64,000 bases of DNA from Mycobacterium asiaticum (GCF_001673365.1 NZ_LZLS01000156.1:155284-219283), one strand, 5' to 3'. Counted from the first letter of the stretch, positions 17,747 to 27,600 are shown. The notes: generated by a model from the sequence alone, not told the origin. Numbers and translations are program-made.

Positions 17747-18907
17747 ATGAATTATGACCTGTCCGTCCCCAGCCGATCACACCTCGCCTCGGTGCGTCCC
17801 CGCCGGAACCGTTACCGTGGCGTCGAAGAGCCATTTCAACTCGTTCCCAGCCGAAACCGCCATCCCGGCACCATGGTCGGCAATACGCCGGTGCTGTGGG
17901 TGTCGGGACGTACCAGCCCGGTTGGCGCTGCCGATCGCGGATTCTGGGCGAAATTGGAAGGATTCAATCCCGGCGGTATGAAAGACCGTCCCGGGCTGCA
18001 CATGGTCGAACGCGCCCGCGCCCGCGGCGACCTCACGCCCGGTGCCGCGATCATCGAATCGACTAGCGGCACTCTGGGTTTGGGGTTGGCCCTGGCGGGC
18101 AACGTGTATCGGCATCCCGTCACCCTGGTTACCGACCCCGGGTTGGAGCCGATTATTGCGCGCATGCTGACCGCCTACGGTGCCCGCGTCGACGTGGTCA
18201 CCAAGCCACATCCGGTAGGTGGTTGGCAGCAGGCGCGCAAGGATCGGGTCGCGCAGTTACTGGCCGCCGAGCCCGGCGCGTGGAACCCCAACCAGTACGG
18301 CAATCCCGACAATGTTGACGCCTACGGTTCGCTGGCGCTGGAGCTCGCGGTCCAGCTCGGACGTGTCGACGTCCTGGTGTGCTCGGTGGGTACCGGCGGC
18401 CATTCGGCCGGTGTAGCGCGCGTGCTGCGGGAATTCAACCCGCAGATGCGGCTGATCGGCGTGGACACCATCGGATCCACCATCTTCGGTCAGCCCGCGT
18501 CGAGTCGGCTGATGCGCGGACTTGGTTCGAGCATCTATCCCGGCAACGTCGACTACGACGCGTTTGACGAAGTGCACTGGGTGGCTCCGGAAGAGGCCGT
18601 GTGGGCGGCACGCAACATGGCGATCACCCACTACGCCAGTGGCGGGTGGAGTGTCGGGGCAGTGGCACTCGTTGCCGGCTGGGCGGCGCGCACCCTACCC
18701 GTCGACACCACCATTGCCGCGGTGTTCCCGGACGGCCCGCAACGGTACTTCGACACCATCTACAACGACGATTACTGCAACGAAAACGGCCTGTTAGGTG
18801 GGCCACCGCCCACCGACCCCGACGAGATCGCTTCGCCGAGCGATGCGGTCGTCAGCCACTGGACGCGCACCACCTCGGTGGTCAACCCGATCCGGGCGGT
18901 GGCGTGA
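17747..18907 (+). CDS. cysK2: S-sulfocysteine synthase CysK2-like PLP enzyme
   Basis: 386 aa. Fold type II PLP-dependent synthase; the Schiff-base lysine lies in [10 protein letters not shown], the phosphate/substrate loop in [12 protein letters not shown], and the PLP-phosphate glycines in [10 protein letters not shown]. In M. tuberculosis CysK2 (Rv0848) makes S-sulfocysteine from O-phosphoserine and thiosulfate. The N-terminus is some 14 residues longer than the M. tuberculosis protein; the ATG at 17747 has only a weak ribosome site (AGAAG), so a later start is possible. The one-base overlap with the MFS gene indicates an operon under the upstream copper-responsive promoter. Confidence 0.87.
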   Translation: MNYDLSVPSRSHLASVRPRRNRYRGVEEPFQLVPSRNRHPGTMVGNTPVLWVSGRTSPVGAADRGFWAKLEGFNPGGMKDRPGLHMVERARARGDLTPGAAIIESTSGTLGLGLALAGNVYRHPVTLVTDPGLEPIIARMLTAYGARVDVVTKPHPVGGWQQARKDRVAQLLAAEPGAWNPNQYGNPDNVDAYGSLALELAVQLGRVDVLVCSVGTGGHSAGVARVLREFNPQMRLIGVDTIGSTIFGQPASSRLMRGLGSSIYPGNVDYDAFDEVHWVAPEEAVWAARNMAITHYASGGWSVGAVALVAGWAARTLPVDTTIAAVFPDGPQRYFDTIYNDDYCNENGLLGGPPPTDPDEIASPSDAVVSHWTRTTSVVNPIRAVA

Positions 18908-20193
18908 TGAGCTTTCTGGCTCAGTTCCGCAGTTTCAACCATCCCAGCCGGGTGCTGATGGTCAACCAATTCGGCATCAACGTCGGTTTCTACATGCTGA
19001 TGCCCTACCTCGCCGACTATCTCGCCGGCCCGCTTGGCTTGGCGGCGTGGGCGGTCGGCCTGGTATTGGGGGTGCGCAACTTTGCTCAGCAGGGCATGTT
19101 CTTTGTCGGCGGCACGTTTGCGGATCGGTTCGGCTACAAACCGCTGATCGTGGCGGGATGTCTGTTGCGCACCGGCGGCTTCGTGCTGCTGGCGGTCGCG
19201 CAGTCCTTGCCCAGCCTGATAATCGCCTCGGCGGCAACGGGTTTCGCCGGTGCGCTGTTCAATCCCGCGGTACGCGCCTACGTGGCCGCGGAAGCCGGCG
19301 ACCGCGAAGTCGAGGCGTTCGCGGTATTCAATATCTTCTATCAGGCCGGGATCCTGTTGGGTCCGATGCTCGGGCTGGCGCTATTGACCCTGGACTTCCG
19401 GGCGACGGTGCTGGGCGCGGCCGCGGTGTTCGCCGTGCTGACCGTCGCGCAGCTGTTGGCGTTGCCGCAGCACGAGATCGACGCCGATGCCGAACGCAGC
19501 TCCATCTCCCATGACTGGCGCACGGTGCTGGGCAACCGACGGTTCCTGGGTTTCGCCGCGGCGATGACCGGTGCCTATGTCCTGACGTTCCAGATCTATC
19601 TAGCACTTCCGCTGCAGGCCGCGCGGTTAGTGCCGGGCCGGCAATCGGTGCTGGTGGCAGCGATGTTCGCGGTGTCCGGACTGGTCGCGATTGCCGGCCA
19701 GCTGCGGATCACCGGGTGGTTTGCCGAGCGCTGGGAAGCCGGACGCAGCCTGGTTGTCGGAGCGGTACTTCTGACGTGTTCCTTCGCGCCGCTGGCATTG
19801 GTTTCGAACGGACAGCGGTTCGGCGTGGCGGCTGGCACGGCAACTGGGATAGCCGCGTTGCTGCTATCGGCCAGCCTGCTCGCGGCCGCTTCGGCGGCGG
19901 TGTTTCCCTTCGAAATGCGAACGGTGGTAACCCTTTCGGAGAACCGCCTGGTGGCCACGCACTACGGGTTCTACAGCACGATCGTCGGCGTCGGAATACT
20001 GCTCGGCAACCTCGCCGTCGGTGCTTTGATGAGTCTCGCGCACCGTTTGAACGTCGACGGATTGGTCTGGGACGGTTTGATTTTGGTCGGTATCGTCACC
20101 GTCGTGGGTCTGCATCGGCTGGACAGGTCCGCGCGAGGGCTTGGTAGAGCAGCCGGGTGTACTTCTGGGTCCGCTCCGATCCAGCAGAGGTGA
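18907..20193 (+). CDS. MFS transporter (Rv0849-like)
   Basis: 428 aa with about twelve hydrophobic segments. The loop 2-3 motif appears as GGTFADRFGYKPL (the MFS GxxxDrxGrr signature). It follows cysK2 by a one-base overlap, as in M. tuberculosis, and is probably in the same RicR-controlled transcript. Substrate unknown; the context suggests a sulfur or copper-related small molecule. The C-terminal ~30 residues are hydrophilic and are encoded by DNA that overlaps the convergent serine hydrolase gene by 98 bp, an unusually long overlap. Confidence 0.87.
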   Translation: MSFLAQFRSFNHPSRVLMVNQFGINVGFYMLMPYLADYLAGPLGLAAWAVGLVLGVRNFAQQGMFFVGGTFADRFGYKPLIVAGCLLRTGGFVLLAVAQSLPSLIIASAATGFAGALFNPAVRAYVAAEAGDREVEAFAVFNIFYQAGILLGPMLGLALLTLDFRATVLGAAAVFAVLTVAQLLALPQHEIDADAERSSISHDWRTVLGNRRFLGFAAAMTGAYVLTFQIYLALPLQAARLVPGRQSVLVAAMFAVSGLVAIAGQLRITGWFAERWEAGRSLVVGAVLLTCSFAPLALVSNGQRFGVAAGTATGIAALLLSASLLAAASAAVFPFEMRTVVTLSENRLVATHYGFYSTIVGVGILLGNLAVGALMSLAHRLNVDGLVWDGLILVGIVTVVGLHRLDRSARGLGRAAGCTSGSAPIQQR

Positions 20194-21310
20194 CCTGACC
20201 CATCTTGTTCATCACATAGGCAAACGTCATCCGGCGCTCAACGTCCATGACTACCACCGAGCCGCCCCAGCCGCCCCAGTAGCAGATCCGCCCATTCGGA
20301 ATGTCGGGTACCGCTTCGGGTTTGGGCAACGCAAAGCCGATTCCCCATCGGGCAGGCATCCCCAGTACCAGATCGATGCCATCGGCCTGCTCGGCGAAAA
20401 TCAACTCGACGGTTTCGGGTCTGAGCAGCTGAACCCCATTTGCCCTGCCGTTCAGCGAGATTGCCGACAAGGCCCGTACCAGTGAGCGGGCGTTGCCGTG
20501 GCCGTTGGCCGCGCCGATGTCCGCGCGTCGCCAGGCGGTGGTCTGGGCCGTCAGTGCGGCTTCGGAATTCGGCGCCAGCATTCCGAACGTCTTGCGCATC
20601 GGATGGTCTTCCGGCACCGCGTCCAGCGGTACGTCCAACGAAGGCGGGGGGATCAGCTCGGCGATACGGCTATCGTCCTCGGGCCGCGCTCCGATCTGAA
20701 TGTCGGCACCCAGTGGTGCCGCAATCTCTTGCCGCACGAATTCTTTCAACGTCTGGCCGGTGATGCGGCGGACGATCTCTCCGATGAGGTGGCCGCTCGT
20801 CATGACGTGGTAACCGGAAGCGGTGCCCGGTGCCCACCAGGGCGCTTGCGCGGCCAGGTGCGCGGCGGCCTTGTCCCAGTCGTAGACCTCCTCGATGGTG
20901 AATGGCAGTTCCCAACCCGATACTCCCGAGGTGTGGCTCAACACGTGGCGCACCTGGATATCGTGCTTTCCGTTCGCGGCGAACTCGGGCCAGTAGGCGG
21001 CGACGGGAGCGTAGGGGTCGAGGTCGCCGCGGTCGATCAGCAGCAGCGCGGCGAGCGAGGTGATGTTTTTGGTGCTGGAGAAGACGTTGACGATGGTGTC
21101 GTGGTTCCACTGGCGGGTCTTGGCGCGGTCGACGTATCCACCCCACACGTCGACGACCAGCTCGCCGTCGATGTCCACCGCGATCGCCGCGCCGAGTTCG
21201 CCGCCGGTCTCGATCTCGTCGGCAAGCGCGGCCGCCAGATCGGTAAAGCGAGGGTCGTGGTGTCCGGCTAGGACGGCGCCTACCGCGGCTTCGCAAAACT
21301 GTTGAGTCAT
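20096..21310 (-). CDS. Serine hydrolase of the beta-lactamase/EstB family
   Basis: 404 aa. The SxxK nucleophile motif is SSTK within VFSSTKNITSLA. The tyrosine motif region is YHVMTSGHLIGEIV, and HTSGVSGW is a family landmark. The C-terminal KTG-like strand appears as YWGGWGGS. Such proteins are usually esterases or D-aminopeptidases rather than true beta-lactamases. No signal peptide is visible, so cytoplasmic. It converges on the MFS gene with a 98-bp overlap. The function in this setting is not evident. Confidence 0.85.
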   Translation of the reverse strand: MTQQFCEAAVGAVLAGHHDPRFTDLAAALADEIETGGELGAAIAVDIDGELVVDVWGGYVDRAKTRQWNHDTIVNVFSSTKNITSLAALLLIDRGDLDPYAPVAAYWPEFAANGKHDIQVRHVLSHTSGVSGWELPFTIEEVYDWDKAAAHLAAQAPWWAPGTASGYHVMTSGHLIGEIVRRITGQTLKEFVRQEIAAPLGADIQIGARPEDDSRIAELIPPPSLDVPLDAVPEDHPMRKTFGMLAPNSEAALTAQTTAWRRADIGAANGHGNARSLVRALSAISLNGRANGVQLLRPETVELIFAEQADGIDLVLGMPARWGIGFALPKPEAVPDIPNGRICYWGGWGGSVVVMDVERRMTFAYVMNKMGQVTSAGSERTQKYTRLLYQALARTCPADADPRR

Positions 21311-21467
21311 CGGTCTCCCTTTGTTTGTCCGGTCAACCGAGAATGCGGGCGGGAATGGTCGAAGAGCATTGGTCAGATCGCGTAATTCGCCAGGCGCGCT
21401 CGGCTAGCGGATTTATACGCATTTGCGCTGATGTTGAACGGGGCCGGCAGTAGGCAGTCTGGCTAGC

Positions 21468-24400
21468 ATGGGTGAATCTGATCCCCGCGCGGACACGCCG
21501 CCGATGGACTGGAGCGAGCTGGGCGTGAGCGAACTGCCGACCGGAACCGTGACGTTGCTGCTGGCTGACGTCGAAGGGTCCACCAGTCTGTGGCAGAGCC
21601 GCCCTACCGAGATGACGGCAGCGGTGGCCCGCCTGGACGCGACGTTGTCGCGACTGGTGGGGGCTCACGACGGCGTGCGTCCGGTGGAGCAAGGGGAGGG
21701 CGATAGCTTTGTCATCGCCTTCAGCCGCGCCAGCGACGCCGCAGCGTGTGCGTTGGCGTTGCAACGCGCGCCGCTGGCGCCGCTTCGGCTGCGAATTGGC
21801 TTGCATTCCGGCGAGGTTCAGCTGCGTGATGATGCCAACTACGTCGGGCCCACCATCAACCGGACCGCCAGGGTGCGCGACCTGGCCCACGGCGGGCAGA
21901 CGGTGCTGACCGCCGCCACCGAGCAGTTGGTGGTCGACCACCTACCGCCTGGGGCCTGGCTTACTGATCTGGGCAGCCATCAGCTGCGCGACTTGACCAG
22001 GCCCGAACGCATCCTGCAGCTGTGCCACCCCGACCTGCGCACCGATTTCCCGCCGCTGCGGTCCTCGAATAGCGCTGTAACACCGCTGCTTCCGACACCG
22101 CTGACGAGATTCGTCGGGCGTGGCGACGAAATCGCGGAGCTACGGCGACTTTTCGGCCTGCACCGGTTGGTCACATTGACCGGCGCGGGCGGCGTGGGCA
22201 AGACCCGCCTGGCCATTGAGCTGGCAGCGCGAATGGCCGAGGAGGCGGACGCCGGGGTCCACTACGTCGACCTGGCCCCCCTGGCCTCCACAGCCGACCC
22301 CGGTCTCGTCGAGGCGGCGGTTGCCAAAGCAATGGGATTGCATGATCAGGCGGGCCGCGCGATCGTCGACGTGCTGGCCGCACGCATCGCCGACCGTGCC
22401 GTGCTGATCGTGCTGGACAACTGCGAGCACCTCCTGGAGGCGGCCGCGACGCTGGTTGCCGTCTTGTTGAGCCGTTGCCCCGCCCTGCGGCTGTTGGCTA
22501 CCAGCCGCGAGCCGCTGCACACGGCCGCAGAGGTGAACTGGCAGGTGCCCTCGCTACCGCTGGCCGACGAGGCCGTCGAGCTGTTCAGCGATCGGGCCCG
22601 ACTGGTGCGCCCTGACTTCCTCGTCAGCGAGAGCAATGCGCAGGCGGTTGCCGAGATCTGTAGCCGCCTCGATGGCATGCCGCTAGCCATCGAACTCGCT
22701 GCCGCCCGGATGCGCGCGATGTCGGCGGCCGACATCCGCGACAGCCTGCAAGATCGTTTCTTGCTGCTCACCGGCGGCGCGCAGACCGCCGTACGGCGCC
22801 AGCAGACCTTGCGCGCCTCAGTGGACTGGTCGCACTCAATGCTCACCGACGCCGAGTGCGCCCTGTTCCGCCGGCTGGGTGTGTTCGCCGGGAGCTTCGA
22901 CCTGGATTCCGCCGTGACGATATGCGGTGGGGAGGGTGTGCAGCGCTATCAAGTGCTCGACCAGTTGACCCTGTTGGTAGACAAATCACTGGTCCAGGCC
23001 GATGACGTCGCCGACCGGACCCGCTACCGCTTGCTGGAAACCATACGCGCCTATGCGCTGGAGAAGCTGAACGAGTCCGGTGAAGCCAAGGTGGTGCGCG
23101 CCAGGCATCGCGACCATTACACCGGTCTGGCCGCCGCGCTGGATGCGCCGACGCGCAACGACTTTCGGCATCACGCCGCGCGACTCGAAGCCGACATCGA
23201 CAACCTGCGCGCCGCGTTCAATTACAGCAGTGAAAACCGGGACGTGACAAAGGCTTTGCAGCTGGCATCGTCGCTGCAACCGCTCTGGGAAGGTCGCGGA
23301 CGGCTGCGGGAGGGGCTGGCTTGGTTCGATTCGATCCTCGCCCAACCGGATCTTGACGCAGTTGACCCGGCAATACGAGTACGCGCGATAGCCGACTACG
23401 CGATGCTGAAATCATTGACCGCAACAGCGGAAAACGTCGAGCAGGTGCATCATGCGCTCGAAATCGCCCGCGGGCTAGATGATTCGGCACTACTGGCCAG
23501 GATTCTGACTGCCTGCGGATGCATCGCCATCCTCGACTTCGATTCGGCCGCAGGTTATCTGGCCGAAGCGAGCGAATTGGTCCGCCTGGCGGGCGACGAC
23601 TGGAGGCTGTGTCAAATCCTGGGTCGGCAAGCCTATTTCGCGGCCATGGCCGGTGACCCGGTAGCCGCCAACGCACTAGGTGGCGAAGGGGCCGAGTTGG
23701 CTGGTGCTCTCGGCGACTGGCTGAGCGAGCACCTGTGCCGTTGGAGCCTAGGCATGTCTCAGATGTTTTGCGCGGATCTGGACGGCGCCGTCGAAACCTT
23801 CCGCGCCGTCGTAACCGACTGTGAATCCGACGGCGACATGGTCGGCATGATGTTGTGCTTGGTCAGCCTCGGTTGCACGCTGTTCTACCGCGGCGATATT
23901 GCCGAAGCGCACGACGTCGGCCGCGCGGCGATGACGGCTGGGGCAGAACTCGACGACATGTTGGAACTCGCGGCGGCGACCGTGGTGGCCATGGCTGCCG
24001 TAGCCGACAGTGATCGTGCCACCGCCCACGAAGTCGCCACGAAAGTCTGGGCGCATCCTGGCGTCCACCGTGGGACGGTGGCGATCAGTGCTGTGACTCT
24101 GTGTGCGCATCTTTACGGTGACCTGGCCAAGGCGCAGGAATTCGCGGACGAAGGCGTCGCCACCCTGGCCGGCTGGCACAGGATGTGGGCGCTGATCATT
24201 CGCGCATACGTCGCGATGGACCGCGGTAACTACGACCAAGCTCGCCGAGATGCCCGGCACGCGCTGTCGGAGGCCGCTGGTCGGCTCGGGGTGCCGACTG
24301 CCTTGGAGATCCTCGGCAGGCTGGCGGCTGACGGCAATAGCCAAGCGGACGCGGCCCGGCTGTTCGGTGCCGCCGATGCGATCCGCGCCCGCACCGGCGA

Positions 24401-24773
24401 ATTCCGCTTCCCGATGTACCGCGAGGCCTACCGGGTTGCCGTGGATTTCTGTCGTGACAGTATGGGAGACAACGACTTTCAAGTCGCATGGTCGGAGGGT
24501 GCGAAGCTGTCGAGCGATGAGGCGATCAGCTATGCGCTGCGCGGGCGTGGTGAACGCAAGCGGCCGGGCGCCGGATGGGCGGCACTGACTCCGACCGAAC
24601 TCGAGGTCGCGCGCCTGGTGAGCGAGGGGCTGGCGAACAAGGACATCGCCGAACGTCTGTTCATCTCGCCGCGCACGGTCCAAGCGCACCTGACGCACAT
24701 GTACACCAAGTTGGGCTACACCTCCCGCGTGCAACTGGCCCAGGAAGCGGTGCGCCGAGACCAGCTCGCTTGA
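21468..24773 (+). CDS. Giant regulator: nucleotide cyclase domain + AAA ATPase + LuxR HTH
   Basis: 1101 aa. Residues ~24-155 form a class III adenylate/guanylate cyclase homology domain with metal aspartates at 34 (LLADVEGSTS) and 79 (GEGDSFVIAF) and the GPTINRTARV loop (128-137). An NB-ARC/AAA ATPase follows with P-loop GAGGVGKT (239-246) and Walker B VLIVLDNCEHLL. A long TPR-like helical middle precedes the LuxR HTH (about 1040-1095: LTPTELEVARLVSEGLANKDIAERLF). M. tuberculosis has several such proteins (for example Rv0890c, Rv2488c). Both metal aspartates are kept, so cyclase activity is possible. The gene stands alone, divergent from the serine hydrolase. Confidence 0.9.
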   Translation: MGESDPRADTPPMDWSELGVSELPTGTVTLLLADVEGSTSLWQSRPTEMTAAVARLDATLSRLVGAHDGVRPVEQGEGDSFVIAFSRASDAAACALALQRAPLAPLRLRIGLHSGEVQLRDDANYVGPTINRTARVRDLAHGGQTVLTAATEQLVVDHLPPGAWLTDLGSHQLRDLTRPERILQLCHPDLRTDFPPLRSSNSAVTPLLPTPLTRFVGRGDEIAELRRLFGLHRLVTLTGAGGVGKTRLAIELAARMAEEADAGVHYVDLAPLASTADPGLVEAAVAKAMGLHDQAGRAIVDVLAARIADRAVLIVLDNCEHLLEAAATLVAVLLSRCPALRLLATSREPLHTAAEVNWQVPSLPLADEAVELFSDRARLVRPDFLVSESNAQAVAEICSRLDGMPLAIELAAARMRAMSAADIRDSLQDRFLLLTGGAQTAVRRQQTLRASVDWSHSMLTDAECALFRRLGVFAGSFDLDSAVTICGGEGVQRYQVLDQLTLLVDKSLVQADDVADRTRYRLLETIRAYALEKLNESGEAKVVRARHRDHYTGLAAALDAPTRNDFRHHAARLEADIDNLRAAFNYSSENRDVTKALQLASSLQPLWEGRGRLREGLAWFDSILAQPDLDAVDPAIRVRAIADYAMLKSLTATAENVEQVHHALEIARGLDDSALLARILTACGCIAILDFDSAAGYLAEASELVRLAGDDWRLCQILGRQAYFAAMAGDPVAANALGGEGAELAGALGDWLSEHLCRWSLGMSQMFCADLDGAVETFRAVVTDCESDGDMVGMMLCLVSLGCTLFYRGDIAEAHDVGRAAMTAGAELDDMLELAAATVVAMAAVADSDRATAHEVATKVWAHPGVHRGTVAISAVTLCAHLYGDLAKAQEFADEGVATLAGWHRMWALIIRAYVAMDRGNYDQARRDARHALSEAAGRLGVPTALEILGRLAADGNSQADAARLFGAADAIRARTGEFRFPMYREAYRVAVDFCRDSMGDNDFQVAWSEGAKLSSDEAISYALRGRGERKRPGAGWAALTPTELEVARLVSEGLANKDIAERLFISPRTVQAHLTHMYTKLGYTSRVQLAQEAVRRDQLA

Positions 24774-24924
24774 GGCGCTCCCCCTAGCGGTGAGGTCACG
24801 TTTCGGTAGGCCTTTGGTGTGAATTTCGTCAGCTTTCGAGATATCGGCACAACAATGCATTAACCTAAAGTGAACGGAAGGTAAACAAGGTCTAGAACGG
24901 CTGGTCAGGGGGAGGTGACCCAGG

Positions 24925-25806
24925 ATGGATTTCGGCGCGCTTCCCCCAGAGGTCAATTCCGGCCGGATGCACGCCGGCTCCCGATCGCGGTCGATGCTCG
25001 AGGCCGCGCACGCGTGGGACCGGCTGGCTGACGAACTCTTTGGCACCGTCAACGCCTACCGGTCGACCGTCGCAGCACTGGCCGCCGACGGCTGGCAAGG
25101 CTGCGCGGCAGATGCGATGTCGGATGCCGCCGCTCCCTATCTGCGCTGGTTGACCCGCACCGCCACCCAGGCTGAGGAGATCGCCGGGCAGGCCAGGGCC
25201 GCAGCCGGCGCCTTCGACGACGCGCTCGCGGCCACGGTGGCACCCTCGGTCATCGATGCCAACCGGGCCCGCGTGGCGCTGCTGAGTGCCACGAATTCCA
25301 CGGGGCAATCCACCCCGGAGATCGCAGCGCTGGAAGCCGACTACGGCGAGATGTGGGCACAGGACGCCGCGGCGATGTACCGCTACGCGGCGGCCTCGGC
25401 TGTGGCTGCCACCCTGCCGACGCTGGCCCCACCAGCGCTGGGCTACAACATGCCCGCGCTGATGGGTTCCGACGAGGACGACGGCATGCCGGCGATGCTG
25501 GCCCCGGGAATGCCCGCGGTGCCCCAGGCCCTACGAAGCCTGGCGGGACCGGTCCGATCGGCCGCGGTCACCTCCGGTATCACCAGGTTGCTACGCCAGT
25601 GCAAGTTCGTGTCACCGATGAGTCTGTTTGCCTCCGCGATCAGCTCCTCGCGGAGCATGACCTCCTCCGGTGCCTCGGCGCGGCCTAAGCTGCCGGCGCA
25701 GCCCGACATGAAGCTGGCGGTCGGCCAGGGTGTGGTGGTCGGCCGATTGGTGGTGCCACCGAGTTGGGGTGCGGTGGCGATGGGCGTCGTGCGCGCCATC
25801 GCTTAA
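24925..25806 (+). CDS. PPE-family protein, no PE partner
   Basis: 293 aa. N-terminal MDFGALPPEV with PPE at 7-9, WQG (WxG-type) at 57-59, and the helical PPE domain to about 180. The tail contains GRLVVPPSWG, a variant of the GxxSVPxxW signature of the PPE-SVP subgroup, with Val for Ser. PPE proteins are exported by ESX type VII systems, usually as PE-PPE pairs. No PE gene lies in the 151 bp upstream. A good Shine-Dalgarno (GGGGGAGGTGA) precedes the ATG. This family marks the organism as Mycobacterium. Confidence 0.93.
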   Translation: MDFGALPPEVNSGRMHAGSRSRSMLEAAHAWDRLADELFGTVNAYRSTVAALAADGWQGCAADAMSDAAAPYLRWLTRTATQAEEIAGQARAAAGAFDDALAATVAPSVIDANRARVALLSATNSTGQSTPEIAALEADYGEMWAQDAAAMYRYAAASAVAATLPTLAPPALGYNMPALMGSDEDDGMPAMLAPGMPAVPQALRSLAGPVRSAAVTSGITRLLRQCKFVSPMSLFASAISSSRSMTSSGASARPKLPAQPDMKLAVGQGVVVGRLVVPPSWGAVAMGVVRAIA

Positions 25807-25829
25807 TCGGCACAGCTTGCATAGCCTGA

Positions 25830-26552
25830 TCAGACCGCGGAGCCACCGCCATCCACGTGCAATGTCGAACCGGTGATGAAGCTGGCCCGAGGGGAACTCA
25901 GGAACAGCACCGCTTCGGCAATCTCGGCCGCATACGCGGTTCGGCCCAGCGGCAGCGCCTTGCCCAGTTCCTCGTTGACGTCACCCCATGCGGCTTCGAC
26001 GCCGGCCGTACGGGTCGGGCCGGGTGCCACACTGTTCACCCGCACCCCACTGGCTCCGAACTCGGCGGCCCATGTCCGGGTGAGGGATTCCAGGGCCGCT
26101 TTGGAAGCGCTGTAACCGGAGGCCCCCGGTACTCCTTTGGAAGCGACCATGGTGGTGACGTTGACAATGCTGCCCTTGCCGCGCTGCAGCATGGCCGGCA
26201 CCAGCCCGGCTACCAGGAAATATGCGCCCCGAACGTTCGTGTCGAACATCGTCTCGAATGAGCCCAGGTCCTGATCGACCGTCAGCGCCGAGGGAAAACT
26301 CGCGGCGTTGTTGACGATGATGTCTACCTCGCCGCACTGCTGAACCAGCGCGGTCACCGAGTCGGCGTCGGCCATGTCGGTTTGGACGAACCGAGCGTTT
26401 GCACCAATGGCCTCGACGGCCCGCTCGCCGCGGACCGGGTCACGGCCCGAGATGATGACGGCGGCGCCCTCGCTGGCGAGCAGTCGGGCCGATTCCAGCC
26501 CGATGCCCGCCGTTCCGCCGGTGACGACGGCAGTGTGATCGATCAGTTCCAT
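25830..26552 (-). CDS. SDR family oxidoreductase
   Basis: 240 aa. Classical SDR: TGGTAGIG cofactor loop near residue 11, NNAAS, catalytic serine in NVTTMVAS region, YSASK as YxxxK, and PGPTRT after strand 6. The cofactor loop followed by SGRDPVRGERA suggests NADP(H) preference (Arg after strand 2). It lies 20 bp downstream of the NmrA-like gene in the same direction, so the two are probably cotranscribed. No specific substrate can be inferred. Confidence 0.87.
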   Translation of the reverse strand: MELIDHTAVVTGGTAGIGLESARLLASEGAAVIISGRDPVRGERAVEAIGANARFVQTDMADADSVTALVQQCGEVDIIVNNAASFPSALTVDQDLGSFETMFDTNVRGAYFLVAGLVPAMLQRGKGSIVNVTTMVASKGVPGASGYSASKAALESLTRTWAAEFGASGVRVNSVAPGPTRTAGVEAAWGDVNEELGKALPLGRTAYAAEIAEAVLFLSSPRASFITGSTLHVDGGGSAV

Positions 26553-26571
26553 GGCTGATTCAGTTCCATGG

Positions 26572-27339
26572 CTAACGAGCGCCGCTGGACACCTGTGAGG
26601 CCATCCAGTCGGCGAATCGGGTCTCGTAGATAGTCACTTCTTCGCCCTCGATCGGGACGATGGTGCCCTCGCCCAGCTCCGCGCCGTAATACTGCGCCGC
26701 CGGGTCGGTCACTACCTCCCGCGGGTCACCAGTTGCGGCAAACCGGTTCCGGATGAAATCGTCCATGCCGGCCTTCTCCGGGCCGGCTATGTTGATGACC
26801 CCGTTGACCGGTTCGCTGGTCGCCGCGCGGGTCACTGCTGTGGCGACATCCGCGGCGGCAATCGGCTGAAACGCCCCGCTCGGCGCGCGGACGGTGTCAC
26901 CGTCGGCCAGCGAATCGGCGATGCCGTCAACGAACTCGAAGAACTGGGTCGCTCGCACGATCGTGTACGGACGTCCCGACTCCGCGATTACCTTCTCCTG
27001 CGCGATCTTGCCCCGCATGTAGCCGCTGTCGCCGGCCCGCTCGGCGCCCACGATCGAGAGCGCGACGTGGTTGCGCACACCGGCTGCGTGCTCCGCTTCC
27101 AGGAGGTTGCGACTAGAGGTGGTGAAGAAGTTCAACACATCCTCGTCGGACCAGGAAGGCGAGTTCGACACGTCGACGACGGCGTCGACGCCGGCCATGG
27201 CGTCGGCGACGCCCTCGCCGGTGAGGCTGTTGACACCGGAACTCGGTGACGCCGCAACGGCCTCGTGTCCCTGCTCGGTGAGGTTGGCTACCACTTGCGA
27301 TCCGATGAGCCCGGTACCGCCGACGACCAGAATCTTCAT
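26572..27339 (-). CDS. NmrA-like / atypical SDR NAD(P)-binding protein
   Basis: 255 aa. N-terminal Rossmann motif VVGGTGLIGSQVV followed by ISV-like VDVSNSPSW and the IVRATQFFEF segment, typical of NmrA/atypical SDR proteins that act as redox sensors or oxidoreductases and often lack the YxxxK tyrosine (YMRGK is present here in GDSGYMRGKIAQEK). I chose ATG 27339 because GAAAGG lies shortly before it and the family begins with MKILVVGG; an upstream in-frame start at 27474 would add 45 unrelated residues. Upstream lies the repeat-rich gap. Confidence 0.82.
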   Translation of the reverse strand: MKILVVGGTGLIGSQVVANLTEQGHEAVAASPSSGVNSLTGEGVADAMAGVDAVVDVSNSPSWSDEDVLNFFTTSSRNLLEAEHAAGVRNHVALSIVGAERAGDSGYMRGKIAQEKVIAESGRPYTIVRATQFFEFVDGIADSLADGDTVRAPSGAFQPIAAADVATAVTRAATSEPVNGVINIAGPEKAGMDDFIRNRFAATGDPREVVTDPAAQYYGAELGEGTIVPIEGEEVTIYETRFADWMASQVSSGAR

Positions 27340-27523
27340 TGCACGCCTTTCCAGTTCCCGATTACTTGGCACCTTCAGCATGGTCCGGTCGATGGTCGGG
27401 GTGAACCCTTGAGAGTCCGTAGTCAGTCCGTAGCGGTGTCGGGTATGTGCGCGAGCATCCAGTCCATTGAGCACTCTTCGAGAAACGCGCGAAGTTCTCC
27501 CAACTCGGGTCAGATCATGTGTA

Positions 27524-27600
27524 TGTATGCCCGCCTCTCAGCGACTGCGTCAAGTCGGTGCGAGGCGGTCGGGGCGGTGTCGCTGAGAGGCGGGCATACA
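27524..27600. repeat. 22-nt perfect inverted repeat (stem-loop)
   Basis: The 22 bases at 27524-27545 (starting TGTATGCCCGCC) are the exact reverse complement of 27579-27600 (ending GGCGGGCATACA), with a 33-nt loop. The right arm is part of the first 94-bp tandem unit; the left arm lies just outside it. The structure would form a very stable hairpin in DNA or RNA. Confidence 0.92.

Noticed and set aside
24774..24924. A PE gene before the PPE gene
   Set aside because: The 151-bp gap is too short for the usual ~99-residue PE domain and shows no suitable start.
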